A DNA stretch of 64,000 bases from NCBI GenBank assembly GCA_905233915.1, contig CAJOFM010000001.1, positions 457,492-521,491 of the forward strand, in the 5' to 3' direction. Below, in pieces: positions 37,956-47,386 of the stretch. Position 1 is the stretch's first letter, and the number at the start of each line of letters is the position of its first letter. The position numbers were made by a program, and so were the translations under genes. The notes under the pieces are model-generated. The model searched no databases and had not been told where the DNA came from. It worked only from the letters and a program-made list of their open reading frames with translations. This DNA comes from an uncultured Muribaculaceae bacterium (GTDB lineage Bacteria; Bacteroidota; Bacteroidia; Bacteroidales; Muribaculaceae).

Positions 37956-39889
37956 TTATACTCCATCTCGCGGTTGTACTCGCCGTTGAGAATGACCACC
38001 AGCTGGTCGCAGGTCTTAATCGTTTGGCTGATATCACGTTTCAGATTCTTCTGGTGTCGCATGCCCACAAGCCACAACGGCAATCCGATGGGGAATAAAG
38101 CAGCGAAGGCTGTGCCCAGCGACTTGTTGCGTGTGGGTTGGTAGGTGAGCAGCTGGCGAATGACGGGGAAATCCATCGCCTTGTTGAGCACCATCTGGTC
38201 GCGGGAGTTAGACAGGTAGTCCACCATGCTGTCCACCTGCTCGGCAAGGGTCTTGATGGCCGCCTTGTCATAGCCCTGTTGCCAGTAATTGATGTAACGC
38301 TGGCGGCCAGGATAGCGGTCCAGGAATTGCTGGGCATTCTCCTTGAGCTCGGTGGCCATAGTGATGGCTTGCTGCGCATCCATCTCATTGATGATGACTT
38401 CCTTGGCCTCGAGTTTGCGCGTCTGGTGCAGACCGGTGAAGCGGCGCAGGAAGTTGAGCCATGCATCGGGATTGAACACCGCCGAGTCGTTGACGGCCTT
38501 ATGGGTCAGGAATACGCCCAATGGCAGCAATACCGCCGAACTGAGCCACATGCCTTGCCAAACCTCCCAGCGGCCATCACGCGCTAGCTTGTAGCCGCTG
38601 TTGTCGATAATGTAATAGACAATGAACAGCAGCACCGACACGACGATGGGCATGCCCAAGCCTCCCTTGCGGATGATGGCTCCCAGGGGCGCGCCGATGA
38701 AGAAGAATATCAGGCATGCCAGCGACAGGGTGAACTTCTTCATCAGCTCAATCTGATGACGGCGGATGACGAAGTTGTCATCGTTGATGGTATAGCCCTG
38801 GAACTGGGCGTCCTGCATGGCATTGGTGGCGCGCATCATCGCCTGGTTGATGAGCATCTGCTGGTCGTTGGGGGGCAGTTCCTTAATGAGCTTGTCGAGA
38901 TTAACCGGCTTGTCGAGCTTGACTTCCTTGACGGTGTCAACGGCGGCTTTGCCATCGTTGAAGACAGTGCGTTGCAGGGGGACGCCGCACACGGGCTGGG
39001 TGCGCAGCTTGGCGATGACCAATGTGGCGGCCGAGTCAACCCTCAGGCGCACCGAGTCGATGGTCTGTTGCAGCTCGGTGATGTTCTTGCCCACATATTG
39101 CGACTTCATCGTCTCGTCATCCATGCGGGTGAAATTGGCGTCATAGGGGATGAGGATTTCCTTGTCGTGGAACGTCTCGCGGCGGTACAACTCACCACTC
39201 ATGCCGTTTACCCCGCCACCGTTTTTCATTTCTTCATACCATGAGCCCTTGTAGAGCGTGAGCACCAGGTGACGCTTGTCCTGGGTCATGCTCAACCGGC
39301 CCGAGTCGGCAACGACAATGCGGGGGTACATGCTTCCCACCGACACGTCATAGATAAGCAGGTTGTACAGCATGTCGCGCTCCTTGTCATTCTTCTTGAC
39401 GTAGATGTTGTAGCCGGGAATCTGGCTATAGACGGCTCCCTCGGGAATGTCGAGCGTGGGCGACGTCTGGCGCATCGAGAACAACAAGGTCCACATCTTG
39501 ACCTGTGACTTGGGCAACACGTTGTTCTGGAAGAAGAAGGCTCCGATGGCGATGAAAACCATGAGGACGGCCAACGGCTTCATGATGGTGGTCAGCGAGA
39601 TGCCCGATGACTTAAGGGCGGTCAACTCCACATGCTCGCCCAGGTCGCCAAAGGTCATCAATGCTGCCAGCAGGATGCTCAACGGCAGGGCCAGCGGCAC
39701 CATCGACAGCGCGGCATAGAAGAACAATTCTGCCACCACGTCAATACTCAGTCCCTTGCCCACCAGCTCGTCGATATAACGCCACAAGAACTGCATGATG
39801 ACGATGAACAGGCATATACAGAAAGTCATCAAGAGCCTGGGCAGGAATCTTGATAACATGAACTGGTATAGCTTCTTCATCTTCAACAT
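37952..39889 (-). CDS. LptF/LptG (YjgP/YjgQ) family permease, long form
   Basis: A permease of the LptBFG lipopolysaccharide exporter family, which draws LPS from the inner membrane and passes it to the periplasmic bridge. It is about 645 residues, much longer than E. coli LptF/G (about 360). N-terminal membrane helices (FLPRLLMTFCICLFIVIMQFLWRY; ALSMVPLALPLSILLAALMTFGDL) are followed by an enlarged periplasmic beta-jellyroll part, a second helix pair (ACLIFFFIGAPLGAIIRKGGLGM), then a soluble helical region and a last hydrophobic segment. ATG 39889 and 39880 (MKKLYQFML) are both possible; an earlier TTG at 39898 overlaps the divergent gene region and is rejected. A second, standard-length paralogue lies at 61512. 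Confidence 0.88.
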   Translation of the reverse strand: MLKMKKLYQFMLSRFLPRLLMTFCICLFIVIMQFLWRYIDELVGKGLSIDVVAELFFYAALSMVPLALPLSILLAALMTFGDLGEHVELTALKSSGISLTTIMKPLAVLMVFIAIGAFFFQNNVLPKSQVKMWTLLFSMRQTSPTLDIPEGAVYSQIPGYNIYVKKNDKERDMLYNLLIYDVSVGSMYPRIVVADSGRLSMTQDKRHLVLTLYKGSWYEEMKNGGGVNGMSGELYRRETFHDKEILIPYDANFTRMDDETMKSQYVGKNITELQQTIDSVRLRVDSAATLVIAKLRTQPVCGVPLQRTVFNDGKAAVDTVKEVKLDKPVNLDKLIKELPPNDQQMLINQAMMRATNAMQDAQFQGYTINDDNFVIRRHQIELMKKFTLSLACLIFFFIGAPLGAIIRKGGLGMPIVVSVLLFIVYYIIDNSGYKLARDGRWEVWQGMWLSSAVLLPLGVFLTHKAVNDSAVFNPDAWLNFLRRFTGLHQTRKLEAKEVIINEMDAQQAITMATELKENAQQFLDRYPGRQRYINYWQQGYDKAAIKTLAEQVDSMVDYLSNSRDQMVLNKAMDFPVIRQLLTYQPTRNKSLGTAFAALFPIGLPLWLVGMRHQKNLKRDISQTIKTCDQLVVILNGEYNREMEYN

Positions 39890-39958
39890 GAGTTGCAATG
39901 TCTCGCGAAATCGGCGGCGAAGTTAGTACAAACCGAGCGGAAAAACAAAAAAAATCCC

Positions 39959-39966
39959 TACCTTTG
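39959..39966 (+). promoter_or_regulatory. -7 element of the DUF5686 gene
   Basis: TACCTTTG, without a clear -33 TTTG. Transcription would start near 39972, at or just before the GTG at 39973, so upstream starts in the same frame are excluded. Confidence 0.55.
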
Positions 39967-39972
39967 CACCCC

Positions 39973-42513
39973 GTGAACGCAATTTGGCGACATATCGTGT
40001 GCTTATTGGTCCTTTTTGCCACCGTGATGACCGCGGCAGGGCAGCAGGTGCCCATGACTCAGATCACGGGACTTGTGAGGGACTCACTTACCCGTGAGGG
40101 CGTCCCCTATGCCTCGATTTCGCTTGTCGGAACCAGCGAGGGCACCCTTGCCACCGACCGTGGCGGCTTCACCATCAATTCACGTGCCCGTTTTTCCAAA
40201 TTGCGTGTCACCGCCATGGGCTATCAACCCAAGGAGGTTGAGGTCAAGGCAGGGCAGGGGAGTGTCGTGCTCATCGACCTGGTGGCCACGGGCGTTGAAC
40301 TGGGCGAGGTGGTTGTGCACAAGGGTAAGGAAAAGTACAGCAAGAAGAACAATCCCGCTGTCGAGATGATCAAGAAGCTGCGTGCGCGGCGTGACGATAA
40401 CGACCCGCGCCGCATGCCGCACTATGGCTACACCCAGTATGAGCGCATGATGCTGGGATTTGCCAATCTGGATGACTTGATAAAAAAGCCTGAGGAGCAA
40501 CGGTGGATTGATGAGTATGCCGACACGTCATTACTTACTGGGAAGCGCATCCTGCCCATCTCCATCAAGGAGACCGTGGCACGCGACTACTACAGCCGTG
40601 ACCCTGAGGCCCACAAGCACCTGATTTTGGGTTCCAAGAGTGCGGGCATTGACGAGCGCATAGACCAGGAAAACGTCAAGAAGGTGCTTGATGATTTCAT
40701 GGGTGAGATAGACATCTTCCAGAACGACGTGACATTGCTCACTAACCGGTTTGTCAGCCCCTTGTCGCGCATCGCGGTCGATTTCTACAAGTTCTACCTT
40801 AATGATACGGTGATGGTCGATGGGGAGCGCTGTGCGGTGCTGAGTTTTGTGCCGTTCACGCCCCAGACCTTCGGGTTCCTGGGCCGCCTCTATGTCTCGC
40901 TCGAGGACACGACCCTGTTTATCAAGCGGGTATCGATGGGAGTGCCCTATGACATCAACCTCAACTATGTGGAGCGCATGAGCATCGTGCAGGACTTTGA
41001 GCGTGCGCCCAATGGCTCTCGACTCAAGATGCGGGATAACGTGGAGGTGAGTTTTAAGCTCATGCCTGGTGTGCCAGAGGCCTTTGCCCGGCGTGAAACC
41101 ACTTACCGTGACCACAACTTTGAGCGTCCCGAGGGCGGCGTGTTCAACTTCAAGGGTGAGCAATCAACCCAGGGTGGGGCTGCCTATATGCCCGACGAGT
41201 TCTGGCAGGAATACCGCCCAGCCCAGGTGCGCACGACCACAGCGACGATGCGCGGCCTGATGCAGCGCCTGCGGGGTTCCAAGTTGTTCTATTGGGCTGA
41301 GCAGGTGGTGATTGTCATGGTCAACGGTTATCTCCCAACGGCACGGGTCAGCAAGTTTGACATCGGCCCGTTGAACACCACCATCAGCGGTAACTCCCTG
41401 GAGGGACTGCGCTTGCGCTTGGGTGGCATGACTAATGTCAACCTGAGCCGCCACTTGTTTGCCCGCGGCTATGTGGCCTATGGTTTCCGAGACGAGAAAT
41501 TCAAGTATATGGGTTCGCTGGAATACTCTTTCATCCCCAAGAAATCCTTGGACCAGGAGTTTCCCATCCACAGCCTGCGCCTCACCCACCGCTATGATGT
41601 TGACAAGCTGGCGCAGCACTATCTATATACCAACCAGGACAACATGTTCCTCACCCTGCGCCGACACAAGGACGTGAGGATGCAATACCTGCGCACCACG
41701 CGTCTCGAGTACCGCCATGAGTGGTACAACCACTTCTTCATTGCCCTGGGTATTGAGCACAACATCCACGAGGCCACCCAGTATGTGCCGTTTGTTTATG
41801 CCGACGGCACTGCACGTCAGCGTTATACCCAGGCGGGTTTCACCGCCCAGCTGCGTTTTGCTCCGGGCGAGACCTTCTACCAGACGCGTTCCTACCGCAT
41901 TCCCATCAACATGGACGCTCCTATCATGACCTTGACCCAGACCTATATGCCCAAGGGCTTCATGGGCAGCCTGCATGAGATCAATAAGACCGAGTTGGGG
42001 TTACAGAAGCGGTTCTGGTTCTCGGCCTTCGGCTATGCCGACGTCATCCTGAGGGGCGAAAAAGTGTGGAGCCAGGTGGCTTATCCCGACCTGCTCATGC
42101 CAAACGTCAACCTGTCTTATACCATCCAGCCCGAGAGCTACGCCTTGATGAAACCCATGGAGTTCATCAACGATCAGGCCCTCTCGTGGGACCTCACCTA
42201 TTGGGGCAACGGCATCCTGATGAACCGACTGCCGCTGATCAAAAAACTGCGCCTGCGTGAGGTGCTCTCCCTGCGAGGCATCTGGGGCAGCCTGAGCGAC
42301 AAGAACAATCCTGCCGCCGACGATGCCGTCTTTCTCTTTCCCGCCGACGCGCTGTGCCAACCCATGGGCGATAAACCTTATATGGAAGCCGGAGTCGGCC
42401 TCGACAACATCTTTACAATCCTTAGAGTGGACTACGTGTGGCGACTTACCTACCGTGATCACGCAGGCACCGACCGCCATGGCGTCCGCATCCAGCTACA
42501 TTTTAATTTTTAG
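39973..42513 (+). CDS. DUF5686 / carboxypeptidase-regulatory-like outer-membrane protein
   Basis: A protein of about 846 residues of the DUF5686 type common in Bacteroidetes. After a hydrophobic export signal (HIVCLLVLFATVMTAAGQQ) comes a carboxypeptidase-D-like beta-sandwich (TQITGLVRDSLTREGVPYAS, TDRGGFTINSRA, LRVTAMGYQPKEV). The long remainder consists of beta-strands typical of an outer-membrane barrel, ending HGVRIQLHFNF. The function is unknown; the N-terminal module is shared with TonB-dependent receptors. The GTG at 39973 is my best start, but GTG 39997 is also possible; an upstream ATG at 39898 is rejected because it lies before the -7 box. The gene ends in TAGGCGTTAGG, two heptamers like the arrays elsewhere. 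Confidence 0.8.
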   Translation: MNAIWRHIVCLLVLFATVMTAAGQQVPMTQITGLVRDSLTREGVPYASISLVGTSEGTLATDRGGFTINSRARFSKLRVTAMGYQPKEVEVKAGQGSVVLIDLVATGVELGEVVVHKGKEKYSKKNNPAVEMIKKLRARRDDNDPRRMPHYGYTQYERMMLGFANLDDLIKKPEEQRWIDEYADTSLLTGKRILPISIKETVARDYYSRDPEAHKHLILGSKSAGIDERIDQENVKKVLDDFMGEIDIFQNDVTLLTNRFVSPLSRIAVDFYKFYLNDTVMVDGERCAVLSFVPFTPQTFGFLGRLYVSLEDTTLFIKRVSMGVPYDINLNYVERMSIVQDFERAPNGSRLKMRDNVEVSFKLMPGVPEAFARRETTYRDHNFERPEGGVFNFKGEQSTQGGAAYMPDEFWQEYRPAQVRTTTATMRGLMQRLRGSKLFYWAEQVVIVMVNGYLPTARVSKFDIGPLNTTISGNSLEGLRLRLGGMTNVNLSRHLFARGYVAYGFRDEKFKYMGSLEYSFIPKKSLDQEFPIHSLRLTHRYDVDKLAQHYLYTNQDNMFLTLRRHKDVRMQYLRTTRLEYRHEWYNHFFIALGIEHNIHEATQYVPFVYADGTARQRYTQAGFTAQLRFAPGETFYQTRSYRIPINMDAPIMTLTQTYMPKGFMGSLHEINKTELGLQKRFWFSAFGYADVILRGEKVWSQVAYPDLLMPNVNLSYTIQPESYALMKPMEFINDQALSWDLTYWGNGILMNRLPLIKKLRLREVLSLRGIWGSLSDKNNPAADDAVFLFPADALCQPMGDKPYMEAGVGLDNIFTILRVDYVWRLTYRDHAGTDRHGVRIQLHFNF

Positions 42514-42524
42514 GCGTTAGGCAA
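42511..42524 (+). repeat. Two heptamers at the DUF5686 stop codon
   Basis: TAGGCGT and TAGGCAA, the first starting with the stop codon itself. A minimal form of the TAG-class array. Confidence 0.55.
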
Positions 42525-42623
42525 CTTTTGAAGGCTTGTTAATAACTTTATTTTGGTGGATTGGAATTTTGATGTAATTTTACAATCCAATATCCTGATG
42601 TGCAATTACAGGCAAAAGTAACC

Positions 42624-42660
42624 GCACTGACAACTGAAAACGACAACTGACAACTGAAAA
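42624..42660 (+). repeat. Heptamer array, TGA class, before dnaE
   Basis: Units GCACTGA, CAACTGA, a 6-nt AAACGA, then CAACTGA twice and an A-tract, ending 6 bp before the dnaE ATG. The sequence shares its CAACTGA words with the array before the acyltransferase at 27300-27334. A 7-bp inverted repeat (42557-42563, 42583-42589) lies farther upstream. Confidence 0.8.
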
Positions 42661-42663
42661 AAT

Positions 42664-45600
42664 ATGATTCCCTTCGTACATCTGCACGTACACTCACAAT
42701 ATTCCATTCTTGACGGCATGGCGCCTGTCAAGTCGCTGGTTGATAAGGCTATAGCCGACGGCATGCGAGGCATAGCGATTACCGACCATGGCAACATGTT
42801 TGGCATCAAGGAGTTCCATGACTACGTGGGCAAGCTGAACAAGAAGCGTGGCGATGATGAGAAGTTCAAACCCATCTTTGGCTGCGAGGTGTATGTGGCC
42901 TGGCATGACCGCCATGACCGCCTGGACAAGCGTGACAATGGCAATCACTTGATCCTGCTGGCCAAGAACCTGCAGGGTTATAAGAACCTCATCAAGATTG
43001 TGTCGCACGCCTGGACCGAGGGCATGTACTATCATCCCCGAACCGACCACAGCGAGCTGGAGAAATACCATGAGGGCATCATCTGTTGCTCGGCATGCCT
43101 GGGTGGCGAGGTGCCTCAACTCATCATGAATGGGCAGATGAACCAGGCCCGGGAGACCATCCAGTGGTTCAAGAGCGTGTTTGGCGACGATTACTACCTG
43201 GAGTTGCAGCGCCACAAGGCGACTGTGGCAAGGGCCAATCACGAGACCTACGAGAAGCAATGTCTTGTGAACGATGCCTTGATACAATTTGCCAAAGAAT
43301 TTGACATCAAGCTCATCTGCACCAACGACAGCCACTTTGTCAACGAGGATGATGCCGATGCCCATGAGCGCCTCATCTGCGTCTCTACGGGCCGCAAGCT
43401 CAACGACGAGAATCTCATGCTCTACAGCAAGCAGGAATGGCTGAAGACCCAAGAGGAGATGAACGAGGTGTTCGCCGACGTGCCCGAGGCCCTGCAAAAC
43501 ACCAACGAGATTCTCGACAAGGTGGAGTTTTACAGTATCAACCATGCGCCCATCTTGCCCGACTTCCCGCTGCCTGACGGCTTTGACAGTGAGGACGATT
43601 ATCTGCGTTATCTCGTCTATGAGGGAGCCAAAGAACGCTGGCCTGACCTCGATGACGAGCATCGCGAACGTCTCGACTTTGAGTTGGAAACCATCAAGAA
43701 CATGGGTTTCCCGGGCTACTTCCTGATTGTGCAGGATTACATCCGCATGGCGCCCAAACTGGGTTGCACCGTGGGACCGGGCCGTGGATCGGCTGCGGGC
43801 TCGGCAGTGGCTTACTGCTTGGGCATCACCAAGATCGACCCGATGAAATATGACTTGCTGTTTGAGCGCTTCCTCAACCCCGACCGCATCTCGTTGCCCG
43901 ATATCGATACCGACTTCGACGATGACGGACGTGCTGCCGTGCTCAACTATGTGACCGAAAAATACGGGGCGGAGAAGGTGGCCCACATCGTTACCTATGG
44001 CACGATGGCAGCCAAGAGCGCTATCAAGGATGTGGCGCGTGTCGAGGACCTACCGCTTGACGAGAGTAACCGCTTGGCGAAGTTCATCCCGTCGTCACCC
44101 AACGAAATGCCCGAGGACCGTAATGGCAAGAAGTACAAGATCACGGTAAAAAACTGCCTTGAGTGTTTTGCCGATTTCCGTGCCGAGCTGGATAATAATG
44201 ATCCACGTGTTGGCGAAACCATCCGTTTTGCCGAGAAACTGGAGGGCAGTGTGCGCAGCACCGGAGTTCATGCCTGTGGTGTGATTATCGGCCGTGATGA
44301 CATTACCGACTGGGTGCCCGTGAGTACCGCCACCGATAGTGACGGCGAGCGCATCATCGTCACTCAATATGAGGGCGGCGTTATTGAGGACACCGGACTC
44401 ATCAAGATGGACTTCTTGGGCCTGAAGAACCTTTCTATCATCAAGGAGGCCCTGGCTAACATCAAGCTCAACCATGGCATCGATATCGACATCGAGGCCA
44501 TCCCCATCGATGATCCCAAGACCTACGAGTTGTACTGTAAGGGCCAGACGTCGGCAACGTTCCAGTTTGAGTCGGCTGGCATGCAGAAGCATCTTATCGA
44601 CCTGCATCCCACCTGCTTTGAGGACCTGATTGCCATGAATGCCCTCTATCGCCCGGGTCCCATGGAGTATATCCCGTCGTTCATCAACCGCAAGCATGGT
44701 AGAGAGCCGATCACCTACGATATTCCCTGCATGGAGAAATACCTAAAGGAGACTTACGGCATCACCGTCTATCAGGAGCAGGTTATGTTGCTCTCGCGCC
44801 AGTTGGCCAACTTTACCCGTGGCCAGAGCGACACCCTACGCAAGGCGATGGGTAAGAAGCAAATTGACAAGATGAACGAGCTCGAGGCCTTGTTCTATGA
44901 GGGCGGCGAGAAGAACGGCTACGACAAGAAGGTGCTCAACAAGATTTGGGAGGACTGGAAAAAGTTCGCTTCCTATGCCTTCAACAAGTCGCACGCCACC
45001 TGCTACAGTTGGGTAGCCTATCAGACGGCCTATCTCAAGGCCAACTATCCCAGCGAGTACATGGCTGCGGTGTTGAGCAGTAACCTGAATGACATCACCA
45101 CGCTTTCCAAGTATATGGACGAGTGCCGCTCGATGGGTATCGAGGTGCTGGGACCGAACATCAACGAGAGTTACAAGAGTTTCAGCGCTACCAAGGACGG
45201 ACGCATCCGCTTTGGTCTTGCCGGCATCAAGGGTGTGGGAGCAGGCTGCGTCGATGCTATTGTCGAGGAACGTGACAAGAACGGCAACTACAAGGACATC
45301 TTTGACTTCGTGCAGCGCATCAATCAGGGCGCCTGCAACCGCAAAGCCCTTGAGTCGATGGCACTGGCAGGAGCATTTGATGATTTCAAGGACATCAAGC
45401 GCGAGGACTTCTTTGAGGTTAACCCCCGTGGCGAGGCCTATAGCGAGACACTGATGCGTTTTGGTCAGCGCTACCAGGTGAGTCAGCAGGAGATGCGGAA
45501 TTCGCTGTTTGGTGCCTTCGATGCTATCGAGGTGGCCACTCCGCCCATTCCCAATGCCGAGCCGTGGTCACAGCTCGAACGCCTCAATCGCGAGCGTGAG

Positions 45601-46209
45601 CTGGTGGGCATGTACCTGTCGGCCCATCCGCTTGATCCCTATTACATGGAGGTCACCTATGGCTGCGACACGCCGCTGGCCGAGGTGAAAAACCGTGCCA
45701 AGGATTTGGATAAGGAAATCACCATGGGTGGCCTGGTTGTGGACTTCCAGACACGCATGGGCAGGAAGGGCAACCAGTTTGGTATCCTCAAGATTGAGGA
45801 CTACAGCGGTTCGTTTGAGTTCATGCTGTTTGGCAACAAATTTGTGGATTACCAGAAGTATGGCGTGGCAGGACTTGCCATCGTCGTGCGCGGCGCTTAT
45901 GAGATGGGCTATGGTGACAATGTGCGCTTCAACGTACGTTCGATTGACTTGCTTGAGAACCTCAAGGGCAAGATGGTGAAGAACCTTGTGATTTCACTGC
46001 GAGATACCGACCTGACTAACGTGGATTTCCTCAAGCCCTATCTTGGTGCCAAATCTGACAGCCGTTGTGACCTGTATTTCCGTATGCTGGACCAAGTGAG
46101 CGGTAATTATGTCATGTTGCGTTCCAGGCGCCCTGTTGCAGTGGACAAGCGCTTGATGGACGATTTGCGCGAGGCTGGCCTCCACTTCAAGGTCAATGCC
46201 CGTGTGTAA
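42664..46209 (+). CDS. dnaE: DNA polymerase III alpha subunit
   Basis: The 1,181-residue replicative polymerase. It has an N-terminal PHP domain (VHLHVHSQYSILDG, GIAITDHGNMFG, CTNDSHFV), the polymerase palm with catalytic aspartates in LPDIDTDFDDDGR, the fingers (YNLARPGP-like region as MNALYRPGPMEYIP), the helix-hairpin-helix region (FGLAGIKGVGAGCVDAI) and an OB-fold (ITMGGLVVDFQTRMGRKGN). Length is slightly above E. coli DnaE (1,160). ATG 42664 gives the family start IPFVHLHVHS. The thioredoxin gene follows 80 bp downstream under its own promoter. Confidence 0.97.
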   Translation: MIPFVHLHVHSQYSILDGMAPVKSLVDKAIADGMRGIAITDHGNMFGIKEFHDYVGKLNKKRGDDEKFKPIFGCEVYVAWHDRHDRLDKRDNGNHLILLAKNLQGYKNLIKIVSHAWTEGMYYHPRTDHSELEKYHEGIICCSACLGGEVPQLIMNGQMNQARETIQWFKSVFGDDYYLELQRHKATVARANHETYEKQCLVNDALIQFAKEFDIKLICTNDSHFVNEDDADAHERLICVSTGRKLNDENLMLYSKQEWLKTQEEMNEVFADVPEALQNTNEILDKVEFYSINHAPILPDFPLPDGFDSEDDYLRYLVYEGAKERWPDLDDEHRERLDFELETIKNMGFPGYFLIVQDYIRMAPKLGCTVGPGRGSAAGSAVAYCLGITKIDPMKYDLLFERFLNPDRISLPDIDTDFDDDGRAAVLNYVTEKYGAEKVAHIVTYGTMAAKSAIKDVARVEDLPLDESNRLAKFIPSSPNEMPEDRNGKKYKITVKNCLECFADFRAELDNNDPRVGETIRFAEKLEGSVRSTGVHACGVIIGRDDITDWVPVSTATDSDGERIIVTQYEGGVIEDTGLIKMDFLGLKNLSIIKEALANIKLNHGIDIDIEAIPIDDPKTYELYCKGQTSATFQFESAGMQKHLIDLHPTCFEDLIAMNALYRPGPMEYIPSFINRKHGREPITYDIPCMEKYLKETYGITVYQEQVMLLSRQLANFTRGQSDTLRKAMGKKQIDKMNELEALFYEGGEKNGYDKKVLNKIWEDWKKFASYAFNKSHATCYSWVAYQTAYLKANYPSEYMAAVLSSNLNDITTLSKYMDECRSMGIEVLGPNINESYKSFSATKDGRIRFGLAGIKGVGAGCVDAIVEERDKNGNYKDIFDFVQRINQGACNRKALESMALAGAFDDFKDIKREDFFEVNPRGEAYSETLMRFGQRYQVSQQEMRNSLFGAFDAIEVATPPIPNAEPWSQLERLNRERELVGMYLSAHPLDPYYMEVTYGCDTPLAEVKNRAKDLDKEITMGGLVVDFQTRMGRKGNQFGILKIEDYSGSFEFMLFGNKFVDYQKYGVAGLAIVVRGAYEMGYGDNVRFNVRSIDLLENLKGKMVKNLVISLRDTDLTNVDFLKPYLGAKSDSRCDLYFRMLDQVSGNYVMLRSRRPVAVDKRLMDDLREAGLHFKVNARV

Positions 46210-46228
46210 AAACATGACTTTGGCACAA

Positions 46229-46245
46229 CTGGCACTATATTTGCT
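46229..46245 (+). promoter_or_regulatory. Promoter of trxA; possible sigma-54 (-24/-12) type
   Basis: CTGGCACTATATTTGCT matches the sigma-54 pattern YTGGCAC-N5-TTGCW, with exactly 10 bp between the -24 GG and -12 GC. The same bases include TATATTTG (46236-46243), a vegetative -7 box, but no TTTG lies at the proper distance. TGGCAC is repeated at 46221-46226 and 46230-46235. Confidence 0.5.
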
Positions 46246-46289
46246 ATAACTCAATTCAGAAAACAATAATATCTTTAAAACGTAGAAAA

Positions 46290-46607
46290 ATGGCAAAAGA
46301 AATTAACGACGCTAATTACAAGGAGTTTTTGGAATCGGGCAAGCCCGTAGTGATTGACTTTTGGGCACCCTGGTGTGGCCCCTGCCGCAGCATAGCCCCC
46401 ATTATCGAGGATCTGGCCACCGCCTATGAGGATCGTGCCATCATCGGCAAGTATAATGTTGATGATGATACCGACCTGGGCGTGGAATACGGTATCCGCA
46501 ACATCCCCACCTTGCTGTTCTTTGACAAGGAGGGAAAAATGGTGGACAAGCACGTGGGTACCATTACCCGAGACGCACTGGCCGCCAAGATTGACGCCCT
46601 GCTCTAA
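46290..46607 (+). CDS. trxA: Thioredoxin
   Basis: A 105-residue cytoplasmic thioredoxin, the general protein disulfide reductase, with no signal peptide. The active site is APWCGPCRS and the cis-proline loop is IRNIPTLLFF. It is the classical length. It stands between dnaE and a Yip1-like gene, with its own promoter region. Confidence 0.95.
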   Translation: MAKEINDANYKEFLESGKPVVIDFWAPWCGPCRSIAPIIEDLATAYEDRAIIGKYNVDDDTDLGVEYGIRNIPTLLFFDKEGKMVDKHVGTITRDALAAKIDALL

Positions 46608-46630
46608 GCGCTCATTTTTAACAAACTCAT

Positions 46631-46668
46631 TGAGAGGCAGGTATCGGAAAGTTGATGCCTGTCTCTCA
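46631..46668 (+). terminator. Hairpin after trxA
   Basis: TGAGAGGCAGG (46631-46641) pairs with CCTGTCTCTCA (46658-46668), one G-T pair and a 16-nt loop. No T-tract follows, so termination is uncertain. Confidence 0.5.
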
Positions 46669-46742
46669 CATGTAGCGATGATAGCGAAAAACGTGAACAC
46701 AACATCGTTTTTTGCTAATGTAAATAAATTTGGCCATTAGAG

Positions 46743-46772
46743 TTTGTGTTTGTAAATTTTTTATTAATTTTG
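46743..46772 (+). promoter_or_regulatory. Promoter of the Yip1-like gene with leader hairpin
   Basis: TTTG (46743-46746), 18 nt, TAATTTTG (46765-46772). The short leader holds a perfect hairpin GGCCTCG (46792-46798)/CGAGGCC (46804-46810) with a 5-nt loop, ending 16 bp before the ATG. Confidence 0.55.
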
Positions 46773-46826
46773 CATCCGCAAAAAACGTAGGGGCCTCGAA
46801 TTGCGAGGCCAGGTTCATGAGATCAG

Positions 46827-47375
46827 ATGAGTATTTGGCATAACATATTCTGTGTGATTACCGCCCCGCGATATGGCTGGGAGGTCATCAATGATTCCAA
46901 CATCCCAACTGGCAAGGTGTTTCATAATGCCTATCTGCCCATGTTGTTTGTGTTGGCACTGTCGTGCTTTGTGCCCATGATTTATGACCGCACCATCACG
47001 TTTACCACCTCGCTGATGACGGGTATCGTGATGTTTTGGACCTACTTCCTCAGTTATTACATCATTATTTACCTGATTGGCAGTCTGTATCCCGAGATGG
47101 TCAAGACCGAGGGCGCTACGGCCAGGATGAACGACTTTGTGCTATACAACCTCATTTTCCTGGTTCTGCTCTCCATCCTGCGCTATCTGTTGCCTAGTGA
47201 TTTCACTCCGGTGCTGTTCCTGATGCTGTATGTGATATGGATGGTCATCAGGGGCACTGGAAGCTTGTTTGTCAAGAGTCACAAGGTCACGCGCTTTGTC
47301 ATCATCTCTTCGGTGCTGTTGCTGGGTATGCCCCTGTTGATTAAAGCCATCTTGGGCCTGTTTATCATTAAATAA
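46827..47375 (+). CDS. Yip1-family membrane protein
   Basis: A 182-residue inner-membrane protein with about five hydrophobic segments. The N-terminus [22 protein letters not shown] is the pattern I know from Yip1-domain proteins of Bacteroidetes, followed by helices such as [15 protein letters not shown] and [16 protein letters not shown]. The bacterial function is not known. smpB starts 11 bp after the stop, so the two are in one unit. Confidence 0.75.
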   Translation: MSIWHNIFCVITAPRYGWEVINDSNIPTGKVFHNAYLPMLFVLALSCFVPMIYDRTITFTTSLMTGIVMFWTYFLSYYIIIYLIGSLYPEMVKTEGATARMNDFVLYNLIFLVLLSILRYLLPSDFTPVLFLMLYVIWMVIRGTGSLFVKSHKVTRFVIISSVLLLGMPLLIKAILGLFIIK

Positions 47376-47386
47376 TTATTATCATC

